Part shown: piece after piece, positions 62,686 to 64,000 of the stretch | Numbering within the stretch: the stretch's first letter is position 1 | Layout: each line of letters starts with the position of its first letter | Assembly (NCBI GenBank): GCA_030141605.1 | Contig: JAQGDQ010000209.1 | Location: forward strand, 48,501-112,500 | Direction of reading: 5' to 3' | DNA: 64,000 nucleotides | DNA from: Tubiluchus corallicola | Lineage: Eukaryota > Priapulida > Priapulimorpha > Priapulimorphida > Tubiluchidae | The notes under the pieces: model-generated | What the model was told of the DNA's origin: nothing | The model's input: only the letters and a program-made list of their open reading frames with translations | The model's database searches: none | Position numbers and translations under genes: made by a program

Positions 62686-62874
62686 ATTGATGTCTTAACA
62701 TCTCTTTACTTCCTTTTCTGTTATACATTATAGAAAAATTAATAATACAGAAATCTGGTCTGTGAAGTGAAGTATGATGGCCATATGCCTATGACACTCA
62801 CTGTGCTGATATTTTAGGCGTATCAGTTAGTACAACAGCATCATTTGACATTTGATTTGTGTAAAACCATTTTT

Positions 62875-62879
<5 letters not shown>

Positions 62880-62911
<32 letters not shown>
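62880..62911. repeat. (CT)n microsatellite
   Basis: About 16 CT units followed by a pyrimidine-rich stretch to 63000. Confidence 0.95.
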
Positions 62912-62915
<4 letters not shown>

Positions 62916-64000
62916 CTCTTGTTCTCTGTTTGTCCTTCCTCTTTTCTCTCCTTTTCTCTTCTCACGCCCTCTTTCGCTCTTAAACTTCCTCTCTTTCCAT
63001 CAGTCCGAACTCTCTAAGTTTGTAACTACCTCCTGATATTGCCAATTCATCAGTATGGCTGGCATTGTAGATAAATAATTAATGAGCTACAGGCGGTTTC
63101 CTCAAATCTAATAGGAGTAGATAAAGCAGAAACGCAATAAACGTTTTTCGTAGAAAATGCTAGCTTGTGTTTGTACATCAAACAAAGGAGTGTGATAATA
63201 ATTCTAAGTAATCCATTAAACTTTAGGGAGCGCGACTCTAACTTCCGGAAGTAACTTTGTGAACTATCGTGCTATCGGAGCTGCTGGCATTTGTAAAAAT
63301 GCAACAACTTGAAAAAACTGTTGCACTGTGTCAAAAAATGCCACAAGTTTCGTAAATTTATATTGTAATTACTTGTTTTTCTTTCAATTTATTGCTGGTA
63401 GTTATTATATTATTATATCTACTAATAAGTCTGTTGCCTTTTCAAAATGTTGTTTATTTTTCATAATTGTAGTTTTATACAATCCAGCACTCAGTCACAA
63501 GTGCTAAGATAGGGCTACTACAGGTCCAAATAGACAATGCGTTTCTCGTTGTAACATCCAACATCAAGCGAGCTCGACAAGCAATGTCAGTTACTAAGAA
63601 CACCTTTTTACATTTCAAGCTGACCCTCGATATCATACATGGTTACTTGACAGGCAACAAAATTTTCCTTAGATGCTCCGGGTTCTTTTTCACTGATTAT
63701 AACACTATCATTGCTAGGGAAACCTCACCAGTGAACACATAGTTCCTTACCTTACATTAGCTCTGCCGTATTAGAAGCTAGAAGCAATCGACTCAACCAC
63801 AAGAAGCAAGATTTATTTCGGATTAGGTGCTAAGAGCTCAATGATGTGTTGAGCACTCAAGCACCTCATATAAAATCATGAACATGAGAGAAAAGTTGGC
63901 GCAAATTCGACAGGAACGGGGGTTGTCAGCGCCCTTGACAACAGTGCCATAAACTGGGCCTTTTTGCCTTGTGTATTTCAACGATTCCTCAATATTCAAG

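Larger units (their letters stand above)
56485..64000. other. Upstream of gene 4: first intron or flanking DNA
   Basis: I searched the minus strand for an ATG, hydrophobic leader and phase-1 donor to start gene 4 and found none, so the first exon is missed or outside the window. The region is rich in microsatellites. 63480-63990 is somewhat GC-richer and unclassified. Confidence 0.45.

Noticed and set aside
62412-62690. 92-codon leucine-rich frame
   Set aside because: CTG/TTG triplet repeat read in one frame; the apparent hydrophobic helix is composition only.

Overview
The window is an AT-rich stretch of a metazoan, almost certainly invertebrate, nuclear genome. Evidence is the split genes with GT-AG introns, introns from hundreds of bases to over 20 kb, abundant microsatellites, and tRNA-derived and inverted-repeat mobile elements. 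No bacterial-style operons are present. I cannot name the species; the fasciclin-2/NCAM-type gene is compatible with a protostome but does not prove it. Most short open frames are noise, so the real genes were assembled from splice sites, reading phase and domain continuity.

Layout. (1) 1-4372, + strand: the 3' end of a fasciclin-2/NCAM-like transmembrane adhesion gene, comprising the second half of an FN3 domain, the membrane exon, a small 69-nt exon and a long cytoplasmic exon ending in a PDZ-type C-terminus. (2) 8826-35423, + strand: a complete second gene of nine coding exons that encodes a 456-residue protein with a signal peptide, three Ig domains, one FN3 domain and a predicted GPI-anchor tail. 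Its first intron is 21 kb and contains, at 15022-15422, a cysteine-rich terminal exon in a phase that could splice to the same signal-peptide exon. (3) 39338-40342, - strand: an intronless-CDS type II carbohydrate sulfotransferase of the HNK-1/chondroitin family. (4) 56484-45264, - strand: a third Ig-superfamily gene with two Ig domains and a GPI tail, whose signal-peptide exon I could not find.

The locus is therefore a neighbourhood of cell-surface recognition genes: one transmembrane and two predicted GPI-anchored IgSF proteins, a possible GPI-anchored cysteine-rich protein, and a Golgi enzyme that could sulfate glycans on such proteins. A functional link is inference from proximity only.

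The rest is introns, 3' UTRs and repeats: several two-copy dispersed element families, one tRNA-derived SINE and one tRNA-like SINE head, a hAT-like relic, a pogo-like terminus, a large AT palindrome, a roughly 850-bp GATT/GATC tetranucleotide field inside the last intron of gene 4, and trinucleotide and GA/CT tracts concentrated in the last 7 kb.
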